From an uncultured Alphaproteobacteria bacterium (GTDB lineage Bacteria > Pseudomonadota > Alphaproteobacteria > HIMB59 > GCA-002718135): a DNA stretch of 64,000 nucleotides. The stretch spans positions 1 through 64,000 of the forward strand of contig CABYHL010000004.1 in the NCBI GenBank assembly GCA_902518895.1, given 5' to 3'. The notes under the pieces are model-generated. The model ran no database searches, was not told where the DNA came from, and saw nothing but the letters and a program-made list of their open reading frames with translations. The stretch's first letter is position 1, and the number at the start of each line of letters is the position of its first letter. Positions 27,590 to 37,964 of the stretch are shown here, one piece after another. A program made the translations under genes and the position numbers.

Positions 27590-28279
27590 TTTAAACTTAT
27601 TGGAGAGATATTCATCTCTTTCTGCAAGCCAATCCCTTGCAAATTCAACATCCTGCCATTCAGAAAACCATGGTCCCCCCCTAGTATAATGAACTGCATA
27701 AGGCTTGCCCTTATTATGGTCTGAAGTCCACCCTTCTAACCAATTCCATCTTTCATCTAAAGATCCAATTTCATCATCTTCACACCATTTAAATTGATGA
27801 AGGTATGCACCTGTTTCGTTATTAACTTTCTCTACAGTTAATTGTTTTGTACTGGGATGAGAGCAGTTATATAGAATAAAACTAGACCAATTTTTTCTTG
27901 GATAAATTGATTGTTTCTGTCCATCCATTTTGTGTTTCTCTTTAGGTGTGTAGTCATGCTTAACACAGTAAACAGCTTTATTTTCATCAAGATTTTTAAA
28001 TAAGTTGGATACATCATCTAAAAAAATAAAATCACAGTCACAAAAAACTGCCCAACCTTCATAATTTGTAAGTTTTGGAACTAAAAATCTTGAATAGGTG
28101 AATTGTGTAGATGCCAAAGGATCAATTGTTCTGGTGTATAAGTTTTTAGCAATAAGCTCATCAAGTTTTAAAGACATAACTTTTACATCAGCATTAGTTC
28201 GTTTTAGAAGTGAATACTTACAAACTCTATAAGCAATATCCTCTTTAGAATCATATCCTATAAAAAAATTTAATTTCAT
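27584..28279 (-). CDS. GT8-like glycosyltransferase
   Basis: The 231-residue protein starts MKLNFFIGYDSKEDIAYRVCKYSL. It has a DCDF (DxD-type) motif in WAVFCDCDFIFLDDV near residue 82, then FILYNCSHP and VHYTRGGPWFSEW. This order fits a small GT-A fold (GT8-like) enzyme that uses a nucleotide sugar with a divalent metal. The acceptor is unknown; the neighbouring TPR-glycosyltransferases suggest a shared glycan pathway. It starts 1 bp from the hemY stop. Confidence 0.65.
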   Translation of the reverse strand: MKLNFFIGYDSKEDIAYRVCKYSLLKRTNADVKVMSLKLDELIAKNLYTRTIDPLASTQFTYSRFLVPKLTNYEGWAVFCDCDFIFLDDVSNLFKNLDENKAVYCVKHDYTPKEKHKMDGQKQSIYPRKNWSSFILYNCSHPSTKQLTVEKVNNETGAYLHQFKWCEDDEIGSLDERWNWLEGWTSDHNKGKPYAVHYTRGGPWFSEWQDVEFARDWLAERDEYLSNKFKS

Positions 28280-28280
28280 A

Positions 28281-29582
28281 TTAATTGTTATTTTGTCTTA
28301 TCATCATGGGAGATGACCAAACAAGTGAATTATAATTACCAGAGTCAGACAAAGAACTCCATTCCTCTTGTGATTGATTTGTAATTCTACATATCCAGCT
28401 ATTTTCCAACTTAGCATTTTCAGCTCTCATTATCCATGCATCACTTTTTTGTTTATCATTATTTTCTCCAAGTTCAATATTGGACATAAAATAACAGATA
28501 TCCTTAGAAGGACTGGGGCCGATCATTCCAATAATATTCTCTCTAGCGATATCCCATTTTAAATTTTTTATAGCAAAATAAATTAAAAGTTTTTTGGATT
28601 CTTCTTCACCAGCATTATTTTTAATTATTTCATTTACAAATTTAATGTCAGTAAGATCATTTTCATTAAGAATCTTTGTTATTGTAGAACGAAGTAGAGA
28701 GCTCGGATTTAAACTCCAATACTTCTTAATTAATTTTTTAAGATTTTTTTTATCATTTAAAATAACAATAATTTCTAAATGAAGTTTTATATATGGAGCA
28801 AAGTTTTTTTTCAATTCTATAGCTTTTAAAATATTTTTGAGAGCATCTTTAATATCACTATCAAATTTTATTTTAGCTATTTCATAAAAACCTATGGATT
28901 TATTTTCATTTAAATCATTTTTATTTATTATTTTATTTGAAAAAGCTTTATCTGATAATAAAATTATTTGATTCCAGTTTTTTGTTTTAGCAGCAATAAA
29001 TATTAGTGTGTCATAAAGTTTTTCAATATTTGGATTAATTGAAAATAATTTTTCTCCGTATAAAAATGCATGATGATAATCTTGATTTCTTAAATTTTGT
29101 TCCATTAAACCTCTGTATCCAAGTGTTTCGGTCTTTTTTGATTTGATCATATCTTCATAAATATTGTTTAATTCTGGAAATTTTTTTTCAATCTTTAAAA
29201 CTTCAGACTTTAGTAATAGAGATAATGATTGATCATCCTTAAGATAACTAACCATTTTTTTATGTGATTTTAAAGCTGTCTTATTATCTTTGTTTGCGAC
29301 CGCTATCATTGCATCGACAAAGTGTAAGTAACCTTTTTCAATTTTATTATATTTATTTTTTAAGAAATATTTTCCAAGCGAAAGTCTTGATCGGAAAAAT
29401 AAATAAAACACCAAATACAATACAAAAATAAAAGATATAAAAATAACAGCAAATAAATTTGAAGAAAAAGAATATTTTAAATTTCCTATATCTAAGGATA
29501 CAATAAATGGATTGGTAAAAATAAAAGTGAGAGCTATGATTAATATTAAAAATTGTAATACAAATACTGATAATCTATACAT
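28281..29582 (-). CDS. hemY: HemY-like inner-membrane TPR protein
   Basis: The 433-residue protein has two N-terminal membrane helices (residues about 5-25 and 40-65), the LSLGKYF segment and FVDAMIAVANKDNKTALKSHKKM, then a TPR-like helical domain. This matches the HemY N-terminal family, linked to the last heme-synthesis genes in proteobacteria but not itself a proven enzyme. It overlaps the upstream mitofilin-like gene by 8 bp, a typical alphaproteobacterial order. Near the end, WICRITNQSQEEWSSL resembles the conserved HemY C-terminal box. Confidence 0.82.
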   Translation of the reverse strand: MYRLSVFVLQFLILIIALTFIFTNPFIVSLDIGNLKYSFSSNLFAVIFISFIFVLYLVFYLFFRSRLSLGKYFLKNKYNKIEKGYLHFVDAMIAVANKDNKTALKSHKKMVSYLKDDQSLSLLLKSEVLKIEKKFPELNNIYEDMIKSKKTETLGYRGLMEQNLRNQDYHHAFLYGEKLFSINPNIEKLYDTLIFIAAKTKNWNQIILLSDKAFSNKIINKNDLNENKSIGFYEIAKIKFDSDIKDALKNILKAIELKKNFAPYIKLHLEIIVILNDKKNLKKLIKKYWSLNPSSLLRSTITKILNENDLTDIKFVNEIIKNNAGEEESKKLLIYFAIKNLKWDIARENIIGMIGPSPSKDICYFMSNIELGENNDKQKSDAWIMRAENAKLENSWICRITNQSQEEWSSLSDSGNYNSLVWSSPMMIRQNNN

Positions 29583-30459
29583 TATTCAACTTTGAAATTT
29601 CTTTTATAAAATTATTATAGTTATTCATTTCATTTAAAGATACTTTAAAAAAAACTTTGTGATTTTCTATTTTACCTAGATTGTCATAAGCTTTAGTTAT
29701 GTTTCTATTTTTAATAAAAAATTTAGTTTCCTCTAATATTAAAATTCTTTCATCTGAAATAATATTTTCTGAAGATGGAGAAAGGTTTATGTAGGGTAAA
29801 AAAATTTTGTTAAATAAACTATTGTTATTGTTCATAATATTCTTCAAATATAAATTAACTTCGTCATTAAATTGATTTTCTAAAAATAAATGCCCTTTGT
29901 ATTTATTTCTTTTTAGGATTGATAATCTTTCCAGAATAGGGTTTTTGTTTTTTTCTATAATTGTTTCAAGGTATTTAAGTTCTCTATCAAAATCCATGTT
30001 GTTTTCGTATTTAATTATTATTAACTCAACTAATTCATTGATAGATTGATTTACTAGTTCAAGATTATTATTAGACTGATCTAAGATATTTTTATTTTTT
30101 ATAGAAGAAATCTCATAACTTAGGGCATTGAAGTTCTTATTTAATAATTCTATGCTTTCATTGATAGACGTCAAATCAAATTTTGATTCTTTATTTGAAT
30201 TTTCTTCAATAAGTTTTTCTATATTTTTTAAAGCTGTATTTGTTTCTAATATTTCTTTTGATATATTTTTTATAAATTCAGAATTTTCATTAATATTTTC
30301 TCTAAGCTCATTTTCTAGTTCAATCTGAAGTTTTGATACCTCATCTTCATTCTGATAATTTGTATAGAGAAGATAAATTAAGAAAAAGACACATAATAAA
30401 AGAATAAAGCTTAATGTAAATTTAGAAAAAACATAAAAACTATCAAAAACTTTTTTCAT
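29575..30459 (-). CDS. Mitofilin/HemX-like coiled-coil membrane protein
   Basis: The 294-residue protein has one N-terminal membrane helix (FTLSFILLLCVFFLIYLLY) followed by extended coiled-coil sequence (residues about 40-130) and a helical C-terminus. Sequence similarity to named proteins is not obvious. Position directly upstream of hemY, size and topology match the alphaproteobacterial mitofilin-like (HemX-type) partner. That family organises membrane contacts. No hemD is present between it and tsaD. Confidence 0.6.
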   Translation of the reverse strand: MKKVFDSFYVFSKFTLSFILLLCVFFLIYLLYTNYQNEDEVSKLQIELENELRENINENSEFIKNISKEILETNTALKNIEKLIEENSNKESKFDLTSINESIELLNKNFNALSYEISSIKNKNILDQSNNNLELVNQSINELVELIIIKYENNMDFDRELKYLETIIEKNKNPILERLSILKRNKYKGHLFLENQFNDEVNLYLKNIMNNNNSLFNKIFLPYINLSPSSENIISDERILILEETKFFIKNRNITKAYDNLGKIENHKVFFKVSLNEMNNYNNFIKEISKLNNV

Positions 30460-30520
30460 TTCCTTTTTTTAGCATTATTAGTTTGTTGTTTAACAGTGTA
30501 AAATACTATACCAAAAAAAT

Positions 30521-31531
30521 ATGCTTGTATTTGCTGCAGAAACTTCGTGCGACGAAACATCAATATGTCTAATGGAAAACAGTTCTATTTTAGAGCATAT
30601 TACTTTTTCTCAGGAAATTCATAAAATACATGGTGGTGTCGTACCAGAGTTAGCTTCAAGATCACATCTGGAAAAAATACAAATTATAACAAGTGATTTA
30701 TTTAATAATAAGAAAATTGAACCAAAAGAAATAGATGTTTTTACCGCTACTTGTGGACCAGGGCTTATAGGAAGTTTATTGGTAGGTTCAACTTTTACCA
30801 AATCTTTAGCAGTTTCTTTAAACAAACCATTCATTCCTACTAATCATCTTGAAGGACACATATTATCTGCAAGTTTTAATAACAATATTAAATTTCCAAA
30901 TCTCATCTTGCTTTTAACCGGAGGTCATACTCAAGTTTATTTGATGCATAGTGAAAATGAAATAGAGCTATTAGGAGAAAGTATTGATGATGCAATAGGA
31001 GAAGCATTTGATAAAACAGCAAAATTAATTGGTCTATCATATCCTGGCGGAAGTGAGATCGAACAACAAGCTCTTAAAGGTGATGAGGATAAATTTGTTT
31101 TACCAAAACCATTAGTTAAAGAAAAAAATTTTAATTTTTCATTTTCTGGTATTAAAACAAATATTAACCTTTTAACAAAAAAAAATAAAATTAATAAAAA
31201 ATTTGTTGAAGATTTATCAGCATCATTTCAAAAAAATATTACTGAAATTCTTATTGAAAAATTAGAAAGAGGAATAAAAAGATTAAGCTCCGAAAATAAA
31301 AAAATAAGATCAATTTCTGTAGTAGGAGGAGTTTCAAATAATAAATATATTCGAAGTAAAATAGAAAATTTTTTTATCAAAAAAAATATTGAAATTTATT
31401 ATCCTATAAAAGAAATGATGGGCGACAATGCAGCAATGATTGCTTGGGCGTGTATGAAATTTTATAAAAAAAACAGAAATGATTTATTTTTTAAACCAAT
31501 GCCTAGATTAGGAGTAAGAAGTGTATTATAA
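30521..31531 (+). CDS. tsaD: tRNA N6-adenosine threonylcarbamoyltransferase
   Basis: TsaD transfers the threonylcarbamoyl group to A37 of ANN-decoding tRNAs. The 336-residue protein shows AAETSCDETSICL, HGGVVPELASRSH, the metal site NHLEGHI (near residue 110), LLTGGHTQVYL, GEAFDKTAKLIGLSYPGG and the C-terminal GDNAAMIAWA. It is divergent from the mitofilin-like gene across 61 bp and followed by an EVE-domain gene. Confidence 0.97.
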   Translation: MLVFAAETSCDETSICLMENSSILEHITFSQEIHKIHGGVVPELASRSHLEKIQIITSDLFNNKKIEPKEIDVFTATCGPGLIGSLLVGSTFTKSLAVSLNKPFIPTNHLEGHILSASFNNNIKFPNLILLLTGGHTQVYLMHSENEIELLGESIDDAIGEAFDKTAKLIGLSYPGGSEIEQQALKGDEDKFVLPKPLVKEKNFNFSFSGIKTNINLLTKKNKINKKFVEDLSASFQKNITEILIEKLERGIKRLSSENKKIRSISVVGGVSNNKYIRSKIENFFIKKNIEIYYPIKEMMGDNAAMIAWACMKFYKKNRNDLFFKPMPRLGVRSVL

Positions 31532-31572
31532 GTTTAATCTTTTAAAAAATTTAAACTAAAAAAAATATAAAA

Positions 31573-31977
31573 ATGAAATACTGGCTATTAAAATCTGAAC
31601 CTGATGCATGGTCTTGGGACAACCAAGTCAAAGAGGGTGCGTCCATGTGGGATGGGGTACGAAATTATCAAGCCAGAAATAATTTAAAAAAAATGAAAAA
31701 AAATGATTTATGTTTTTTTTATCACTCAGTTACTGAAAAAAGTATTGTTGGTGTTGTTAAAGTAGTAAAAGAATATTATCCAGATCCCACTGATAAAACA
31801 GACCGTTTTGTTGTGGTTGATGTTAAGGCAACAAAAAAACTAAAAAACCCAGTCTCTCTCGATCAAATAAAAGAAAATAATAAATTAAAAGATATAGCGC
31901 TCGTTAAACAAAGCAGACTCTCCGTAATGCCTTTAAAAAAAACTGAATGGGATATAATAATTAAAATGTCAAATTAG
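31573..31977 (+). CDS. EVE-domain protein
   Basis: The 134-residue protein starts MKYWLLKSEPDAWSWDNQ, followed by WDGVRNYQARNNLKKM, LCFFYHS and SIVGVVKVVKEYYPD. This is the typical bacterial stand-alone EVE domain (PUA-like fold), predicted to bind modified nucleotides. The tsaD-EVE neighbourhood is common in alphaproteobacteria. The in vivo ligand is unknown. Confidence 0.92.
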   Translation: MKYWLLKSEPDAWSWDNQVKEGASMWDGVRNYQARNNLKKMKKNDLCFFYHSVTEKSIVGVVKVVKEYYPDPTDKTDRFVVVDVKATKKLKNPVSLDQIKENNKLKDIALVKQSRLSVMPLKKTEWDIIIKMSN

Positions 31978-32041
31978 CTTAAAACAATAATTACTTAAAT
32001 TACTTATTGATATTTAAATAAATTAGAATTAGTCTCTTAAT

Positions 32042-33964
32042 ATGGAAATTAAAAAAGAATGGCTTGAATATGCAAAGGTAAATGAAGAAAAATATTCTTT
32101 AATGTATGATCATTCTCTTCAAAACAATGATAAGTTTTGGAGTGAGCAAGCTAGCAGAATTGATTGGTTTAAAAAATTTACAAAAATCAAAAACATAAAG
32201 TATTCTAAAGATGATGTAAGTATTAAATGGTTTGAAGATGGTAATCTGAATGTATCTTTTAATTGCATTGATAGGCATGCTAAAAATAATCCTGATAAAA
32301 TTGCAATAATTTGGGAGGGAGATGACCCAAATGAAACAAAAAAAATAACATACAAAGACCTATTAACGAATGTATCAAAAGCAGCAAATGTACTTAAAAA
32401 AATTGGAGTAAAAAAAGGTGATCGGGTAACAATATACTTAACAATGATACCTGAGCTTGCTTATATTATGTTAGCTTGTGCAAGAATTGGTGCTGTACAC
32501 TCAATCATTTTTGGAGGTTTTTCCGCCGAGTCTATAGCTGGTAGAATTAAGGATTGTAAATCTGAATATGTTGTAACAGCAGATGAAGGAATTAGAGGTG
32601 GTAAAACTATTCCTTTAAAATTAACTACTGATAAAGCACTAAAATCATGTCCTGATGTTAAAAAGTGTTTAGTAGTTAAAAGAACAAATAAAGGAATAGA
32701 ATTAAAAAAAGATAGAGATTTATTTTATGATGATGTCATAAAGGAAGTAGATAACATTTGTGAACCAGAAGTTTTAAATGCAGAAGATCCTTTATTCATT
32801 TTGTATACCTCAGGATCAACTGGTAAACCAAAAGGTGTTATGCATACATCAGGTGGATATTTAGTTTACACTTCAATGACACACGAATATATTTTTAATT
32901 ATAATGATGGAGATATATATTGGTGTACTGCAGATATAGGTTGGATTACTGGTCACAGTTATATAATTTACGGACCCCTATCTAATGGTGCTACAACATT
33001 GATGTTTGAAGGCGTCCCAAACTATCCTGACTTTTCTAGATTTTGGCAAATAGTTGATAAACATAAAGTAAATATATTTTACACTGCTCCTACTGCTATT
33101 AGAGCATTAATGAGGGAAGGAGATAGTTTTGTAACAAAAACTAACAGATCAACATTAAAACTTTTAGGAACAGTTGGTGAACCTATAAATCCAGAGGCGT
33201 GGAAGTGGTACTTTGAGGTACCTGGGAATTCAAAATGTCCAATAGTAGATACTTGGTGGCAGACTGAAACGGGAGGAATATTAATTTCCCCTCAGACTGG
33301 AGCTATAAAATTAAAACCAGGTTCTGCATCAAAACCTTTTTATGGAATCGAACCATGTATTGTTGATAAAGATGGTAATGAATTAGAAGGTGAATGTGAA
33401 GGGATGTTATGTATGAAGCGTTCATGGCCTGGTCAAATGAGAACTGTTTATGGAGATCATAAAAGATTTATTGATACTTATTTTTCTCAATTTGATGGTA
33501 AATATTTTACAGGTGATGGATGCAAGAGAGATGAAGATGGATATTATTGGATTACAGGCAGAGTAGATGATGTTATTATTGTGTCTGGTCATAATTTAGG
33601 TACAGCAGAGATTGAAAGTGCTTTTGTATCTCATAAAGATGTTTCTGAAGCAGCAGTAGTTGGCTATCCTCATGATGTTAAAGGTAATGGTTTATACTGT
33701 TATGTATCTCTGAAAGTAGGTGTGGATTTTTCAGAAGACTTAGTTTTAGAATTGAAAAAAACTATCAGAGAAAAAATTGGTCCAATTGCTACACCTGATT
33801 TTATACATATCACAGCTGGTTTACCAAAGACAAGATCTGGAAAGATTATGAGACGAATTTTAAGAAAAATTGCTTCAAATGATTTTGAAAATTTGGGAGA
33901 CACATCTACATTAGCAGATCCATCTGTTGTAGACAATTTAATTGAAAATAGACAAAATAAATAG
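32042..33964 (+). CDS. acs: Acetyl-CoA synthetase-type acyl-CoA ligase
   Basis: The 640-residue ANL-superfamily enzyme activates acetate (or possibly propionate) to acyl-CoA. Visible motifs are the P-loop [16 protein letters not shown] (near residue 257), [33 protein letters not shown], and the acetylatable lysine motif [11 protein letters not shown] near 605. The TWWQTE Trp is the usual marker of acetate preference. It has its own 65-bp leader. Gene assignment is firm. Confidence 0.95.
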   Translation: MEIKKEWLEYAKVNEEKYSLMYDHSLQNNDKFWSEQASRIDWFKKFTKIKNIKYSKDDVSIKWFEDGNLNVSFNCIDRHAKNNPDKIAIIWEGDDPNETKKITYKDLLTNVSKAANVLKKIGVKKGDRVTIYLTMIPELAYIMLACARIGAVHSIIFGGFSAESIAGRIKDCKSEYVVTADEGIRGGKTIPLKLTTDKALKSCPDVKKCLVVKRTNKGIELKKDRDLFYDDVIKEVDNICEPEVLNAEDPLFILYTSGSTGKPKGVMHTSGGYLVYTSMTHEYIFNYNDGDIYWCTADIGWITGHSYIIYGPLSNGATTLMFEGVPNYPDFSRFWQIVDKHKVNIFYTAPTAIRALMREGDSFVTKTNRSTLKLLGTVGEPINPEAWKWYFEVPGNSKCPIVDTWWQTETGGILISPQTGAIKLKPGSASKPFYGIEPCIVDKDGNELEGECEGMLCMKRSWPGQMRTVYGDHKRFIDTYFSQFDGKYFTGDGCKRDEDGYYWITGRVDDVIIVSGHNLGTAEIESAFVSHKDVSEAAVVGYPHDVKGNGLYCYVSLKVGVDFSEDLVLELKKTIREKIGPIATPDFIHITAGLPKTRSGKIMRRILRKIASNDFENLGDTSTLADPSVVDNLIENRQNK

Positions 33965-33969
33965 AAAAA

Positions 33970-34521
33970 CTATCTAGGTTCCCAATGCTTCAAACATCTT
34001 GGTTCGTAAATATTTGCAGCACCAACTTGAGTTCTTTCACCACCTTCTGTTTTTCTATAAGTTTTCGTGGCTTCAATACCACAGACATTACAAAAACCAT
34101 AAATTTTTACAATTTTGTCTGATAGTCCTAAAAGCATTGAAGATGTTTCCCAAGGCTTTCCTCTTGAGTCTTGATCAAGACCAGCACAAACAACATCTAT
34201 TCCTTTATTTAGAATATTCTCAACATTTTTAAGAGTATCATTAGTATCCATAAATTGAATTTCATCTAGAAAAACCATATCAACTTGACTTTTCTCAAAG
34301 ATAAATTTTTTTAAAGTTTTTTCCCAATCACTCATTGCATAACATTCATGACTTAAGTCATTATGAGTTATAATTTTTTCATTTGAATATCTATTGTCGA
34401 TACTAGGTTTAATAACAATAATTTTTTTATTCTGATGTTTAGCCCAAAGTATTCTTTTTAATAGTTCACTAGTTTTACCAGCAAACATTGCACCAACAAT
34501 AGTTTCAAGATTACCTCGCAT
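33970..34521 (-). CDS. tdk: Thymidine kinase (type II)
   Basis: The 183-residue protein has the P-loop IVGAMFAGKTSELLKR, Walker B VFLDEIQFM, the CAGLDQDSRGKPW region, and a structural zinc site (CNVCG, then C and H near the end). It phosphorylates thymidine for salvage. It ends 5 bp from acs in convergent orientation and is divergent from rsmB. Confidence 0.95.
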   Translation of the reverse strand: MRGNLETIVGAMFAGKTSELLKRILWAKHQNKKIIVIKPSIDNRYSNEKIITHNDLSHECYAMSDWEKTLKKFIFEKSQVDMVFLDEIQFMDTNDTLKNVENILNKGIDVVCAGLDQDSRGKPWETSSMLLGLSDKIVKIYGFCNVCGIEATKTYRKTEGGERTQVGAANIYEPRCLKHWEPR

Positions 34522-34591
34522 AAGTCAATATATTTTATTTTTAATATTTATTATATAACTAATAATAATAAAAAAAAACTAATTTACAATA

Positions 34592-35860
34592 ATGATTAAG
34601 GGTGAGAAAATTAGACTAGATATTCATAATATTTTATATTCTGTTTATAGATTTAATAAGACTTTAAATAATTTAGAAATCAAAAAGATCATCAACAAAA
34701 ATACGAAAGAAGATGTTGCTTTGTTAAATAATGTAACATTAAACTCAATGCGCTTTCAATTTCATGTATCCAAAATAATTAAAAAATATATTAAAAAAAA
34801 ATTGCGGCTGCATGAACAAATATTACTAATTAGTGCCATAACACAAATAGTTTTTTTAAATTTTAAAGACTATGCTGTTATTAATTGTTCTGTAGAAATT
34901 GCAAAAAAACTTAAGATTTACCATGGTTTAATAAATGCAAGTTTAAAGAAAATATCTAAAAATAAAAAAGAATTAAAAAAAATTGTTATAGAATTTAATG
35001 ATTTGCCTTTATGGTTTAGAAATCAAACAAAATATTTTACCTTAGATCAGAAAAAAAAATTTTTAAAAAATTTTAATACAGAGCCAAATCTTCATATAGT
35101 TTTTAAAGATCCAAAGTTATTGGTAAATTTCGAAGAAGACTTAATTATTACATCAGAAATTTCAGGTTTTTTATTATTAAAAAAAAATATCAGCAAATTA
35201 AAATCATTTAAAGAGGGAAATTGGTGGGTTCAAGATTTTTCATCCTTCTTTCCTTTGTATAATTTACCAACTAAAGATAGTAGTACAAAAATTCTTGATG
35301 CCTGTGCTGCGCCAGGTGGAAAATCATTTCAACTTTTATCGAAAAAATTGAAATTAACCATTAACGATAAAAGTTCATATAGAATTAGCATATTAAAATC
35401 TAATTTAAATCGATTGAATTTTAAAACTGAGATATTAAATAAAGATTTTCTAAATTTTCGGGAAGATATAAAATACGATTGTATAATTATTGATGCACCA
35501 TGTTCATCAGTAGGAACGATAAGAAAAAATCCTGAAATATTTTTTAAAAAAAACTCACCTGATTTTAAAAAACTAAATGAGATCCAAAATTCCATGTTAA
35601 ATAAAGCTTCAATTTTATTAAATACTAACGGAATTATACTTTACATGGTTTGCTCATTTTTAAAGATCGAAACAGAAGATTTAATTAATAATTTTCTTCA
35701 TCTAAAAAAAGATTTTCAGCTTCATAAGTTTGATTTAATTAAAAGAAATATTGAGTATTCAAAGCTAATAAAAAAGAATTACATGATTACATTACCAGAT
35801 ACTATTAAAGAATTAAATATAGATGGATATTTTGCTGCATATATAAAAAAAATAAGATGA
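34592..35860 (+). CDS. rsmB: 16S rRNA (cytosine-5) methyltransferase RsmB
   Basis: The 422-residue protein joins an N-terminal NusB-like RNA-binding domain (residues about 1-135, YAVINCSVEIAKKL) to a Rossmann methyltransferase domain. The AdoMet site is ILDACAAPGGKSFQLL near 236, and the catalytic cysteines lie in DAPCSSVGTIRKNPEIF and MVCSFLKIETED. The usual PCSGxGT reads PCSSVGT, and the usual YSTCS reads YMVCS. It overlaps the heparinase-like gene by 4 bp. Confidence 0.92.
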   Translation: MIKGEKIRLDIHNILYSVYRFNKTLNNLEIKKIINKNTKEDVALLNNVTLNSMRFQFHVSKIIKKYIKKKLRLHEQILLISAITQIVFLNFKDYAVINCSVEIAKKLKIYHGLINASLKKISKNKKELKKIVIEFNDLPLWFRNQTKYFTLDQKKKFLKNFNTEPNLHIVFKDPKLLVNFEEDLIITSEISGFLLLKKNISKLKSFKEGNWWVQDFSSFFPLYNLPTKDSSTKILDACAAPGGKSFQLLSKKLKLTINDKSSYRISILKSNLNRLNFKTEILNKDFLNFREDIKYDCIIIDAPCSSVGTIRKNPEIFFKKNSPDFKKLNEIQNSMLNKASILLNTNGIILYMVCSFLKIETEDLINNFLHLKKDFQLHKFDLIKRNIEYSKLIKKNYMITLPDTIKELNIDGYFAAYIKKIR

Positions 35861-37389
35861 TATTTACAATTAGAAAAATTATTAATGTTTTTATTATTTA
35901 TAAATTTAAATCTAATAAAAATTTAATATTTTCAAATTTAAATTTTAGAAAAAATGATTTTACAAATTACTTTCAAATAAAAACTTATATCTTTAAAAAT
36001 AATTTTTATAATTTAAGTAATAAAAATATACATAGTTTTGATTATTTAAATTTTTCTAATAAGTTAGGTGGAAAAATTGGTATAAACTTATCTAAGGAAT
36101 CTATTTTTGGTTGGTTTGATAAAAATAAAAATAAATTAAATTTTCCTTGGTCTGAAGATTTAACATCAAAAAGATTTATAAATCTTTTATACAATTATGA
36201 ATATATAAACTCTTCTGCACGAATAAATGAAAAGAAAAAATTAGATCTAATAATTTTTTTTCATATGCATAGAATTTTATTTGATCTTAAAACAAAAAAA
36301 ACAAGTGAGATCTCATCATATGATCTTGTAGCATATCTCTTAACGTCTTTAATAAAAAATAAAAAAAATTACAATATTATTAATTATATCAAATTTATTA
36401 CAGAGAATCAGATTGACAACCTAGGAATGCATAAAAGCTATAATATTTTAGAACATTCTAAATTCATAAATAATCTGCATGAGATTAAAAATATTTTGCT
36501 ATTTTTTAATATAAAAAAATCAGATTTATTTGATAAATTAATATTAAAAATGACGTCAATATTAAATCAATATTTTCATATTGATGGAAGCATGCCTCTT
36601 TTTAACGGATCAAATAATATTTATACAAAATTAATTTATAATTCACTTAATAAAGATACATATTTGGCAAAAAGAGAGTTTAGTAACATTAGTAATGGAT
36701 TAGCTTTTTATGGAGATAAGGATAAAAAGATTTTTTTTGATGTTGTTCAGCCAAATAAAGATATGATTAGCTCTAATTTGAGTGCTGGTACTCTATCTAT
36801 TGAATTAAGTGGTTTTGGTGAAAAGATTGTTACTAACTGTGGAGCATCAGAAAGTTTTGGAAAAAATCCTGAATACTTAAGATATAGCGCAGCTCATTCT
36901 ACAATAATTTTACAAAACACTAACATAAGTGAGATAAAGGAAGGAAACCCTCATATAAAATTTCCTCAATCTGTAGTTTTTAGAAAAGAAGCTAATGATG
37001 AGAAAGAAATATTTGAGGGATCTCATAATGGATACATGAAAAAATTTAATAAAATTATTAAAAGAAAACTCGTAATATTTAAAAATATGAACAAAATAAA
37101 TGGTGAAGATACATTTATTTCATACAAGGAAATTAAAGAACGATTAATTTTTCATATAAGGTTTCATCTTGCTGAAGAAATGGTTTTTAATTTTACAAAC
37201 AACAAAAAAAATGTAATTTTGAAAACTAAAAATGAAAATATTTGGTTATTTAAAAGTGATACTGAATTAATTGTTGAAGATAGTATATTAGTAGATAATA
37301 ATTTAACAAAACCTATAAAACAAATTGTTTTAAAAGGTGTGCTAAGTGAAAATAAAACAGTAAAAAAATGGTCATTAGAAAAAATTTAA
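35857..37389 (+). CDS. Heparinase II/III-family protein
   Basis: The 510-residue protein fits the heparinase II/III family that sits between rsmB and purH in many alphaproteobacteria. N-terminal alpha-helical part: NFPWSEDLTSKRFINLLYNYEY and LGMHKSYNILEH-like stretches. C-terminal beta part: GLAFYGDKDKKIFFDV, GASESFGKNPEYLRYSAAHSTII and RLIFHIRFHLAEEM. Members are suspected glycan lyases or handlers of envelope polysaccharide; the activity here is unproved. It overlaps the purH N-terminal ORF by 22 bp. Confidence 0.82.
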   Translation: MIFTIRKIINVFIIYKFKSNKNLIFSNLNFRKNDFTNYFQIKTYIFKNNFYNLSNKNIHSFDYLNFSNKLGGKIGINLSKESIFGWFDKNKNKLNFPWSEDLTSKRFINLLYNYEYINSSARINEKKKLDLIIFFHMHRILFDLKTKKTSEISSYDLVAYLLTSLIKNKKNYNIINYIKFITENQIDNLGMHKSYNILEHSKFINNLHEIKNILLFFNIKKSDLFDKLILKMTSILNQYFHIDGSMPLFNGSNNIYTKLIYNSLNKDTYLAKREFSNISNGLAFYGDKDKKIFFDVVQPNKDMISSNLSAGTLSIELSGFGEKIVTNCGASESFGKNPEYLRYSAAHSTIILQNTNISEIKEGNPHIKFPQSVVFRKEANDEKEIFEGSHNGYMKKFNKIIKRKLVIFKNMNKINGEDTFISYKEIKERLIFHIRFHLAEEMVFNFTNNKKNVILKTKNENIWLFKSDTELIVEDSILVDNNLTKPIKQIVLKGVLSENKTVKKWSLEKI

Positions 37390-37964
37390 AAAATAAGTAC
37401 GCTTTAGTATCAGTATATAATAAAAAAAATTTAAAATATTTATGCTCAAACTTGATCAAACATAATTATAAATTAATTTCAACCGGATCTACAGGAAAAG
37501 AAATTAGGTCTATAGGATTTAAATGTATTGATGTTTCAAGAGTTACTAAATTTAAAGAAATGTTTAATGGTAGAGTTAAAACTATCAATCCTTTGATTTA
37601 TGCTCCTCTTCTATATGTAAGAAATGACAAAAGACATAGAAAACAATTTTTATCATTAAATGTTCCTGAAATAGATATTGTAGTAGTTAATTTGTATCCA
37701 TTTGAAAAATATTATAATAAAAATACTAAAGAGGACATTATTGAATTGATCGATATAGGTGGTCCAAGTTTATTGAGAGCTGCAAGTAAAAATTTCAAAT
37801 TCATAACTCCTATAATTGATATAAAAGATTATAAAAAATTAATTAAAAATCTAGAAAAATTTGGAGGTAAAACAGACATTAATTTTAGAAAGAAAATGGC
37901 AAGCAAAGTTTTTAAAGAAACAAGTAATTATGATAAATTAATTTTTAAATGGTTTAATGAGTAA
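37368..37964 (+). CDS. purH: IMP cyclohydrolase domain of PurH (separate ORF)
   Basis: This 198-residue ORF covers only the N-terminal IMP cyclohydrolase domain of the normally fused PurH. Motifs are YALVSVYNKKNL, LISTGSTGKEI, MFNGRVKTINP, VVVNLYPFEKY and IDIGGPSLLRAASKNF. The catalytic Lys, Asn/Tyr, Asp and Lys positions appear retained. Some usually invariant residues differ: TGGT reads TGST and RVKTLHPKIHGG reads RVKTINPLIYAP. It ends in TAA just where the inter-domain linker would be, 8 bp into the next ORF in another frame. Confidence 0.88.
   Translation: MVIRKNLKNKYALVSVYNKKNLKYLCSNLIKHNYKLISTGSTGKEIRSIGFKCIDVSRVTKFKEMFNGRVKTINPLIYAPLLYVRNDKRHRKQFLSLNVPEIDIVVVNLYPFEKYYNKNTKEDIIELIDIGGPSLLRAASKNFKFITPIIDIKDYKKLIKNLEKFGGKTDINFRKKMASKVFKETSNYDKLIFKWFNE

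Noticed and set aside
31531-31557. AGTTTAA/TTAAACT dyad after tsaD as a terminator
   Set aside because: The stem is short and AT-only with no T-run; too weak to call in this composition.
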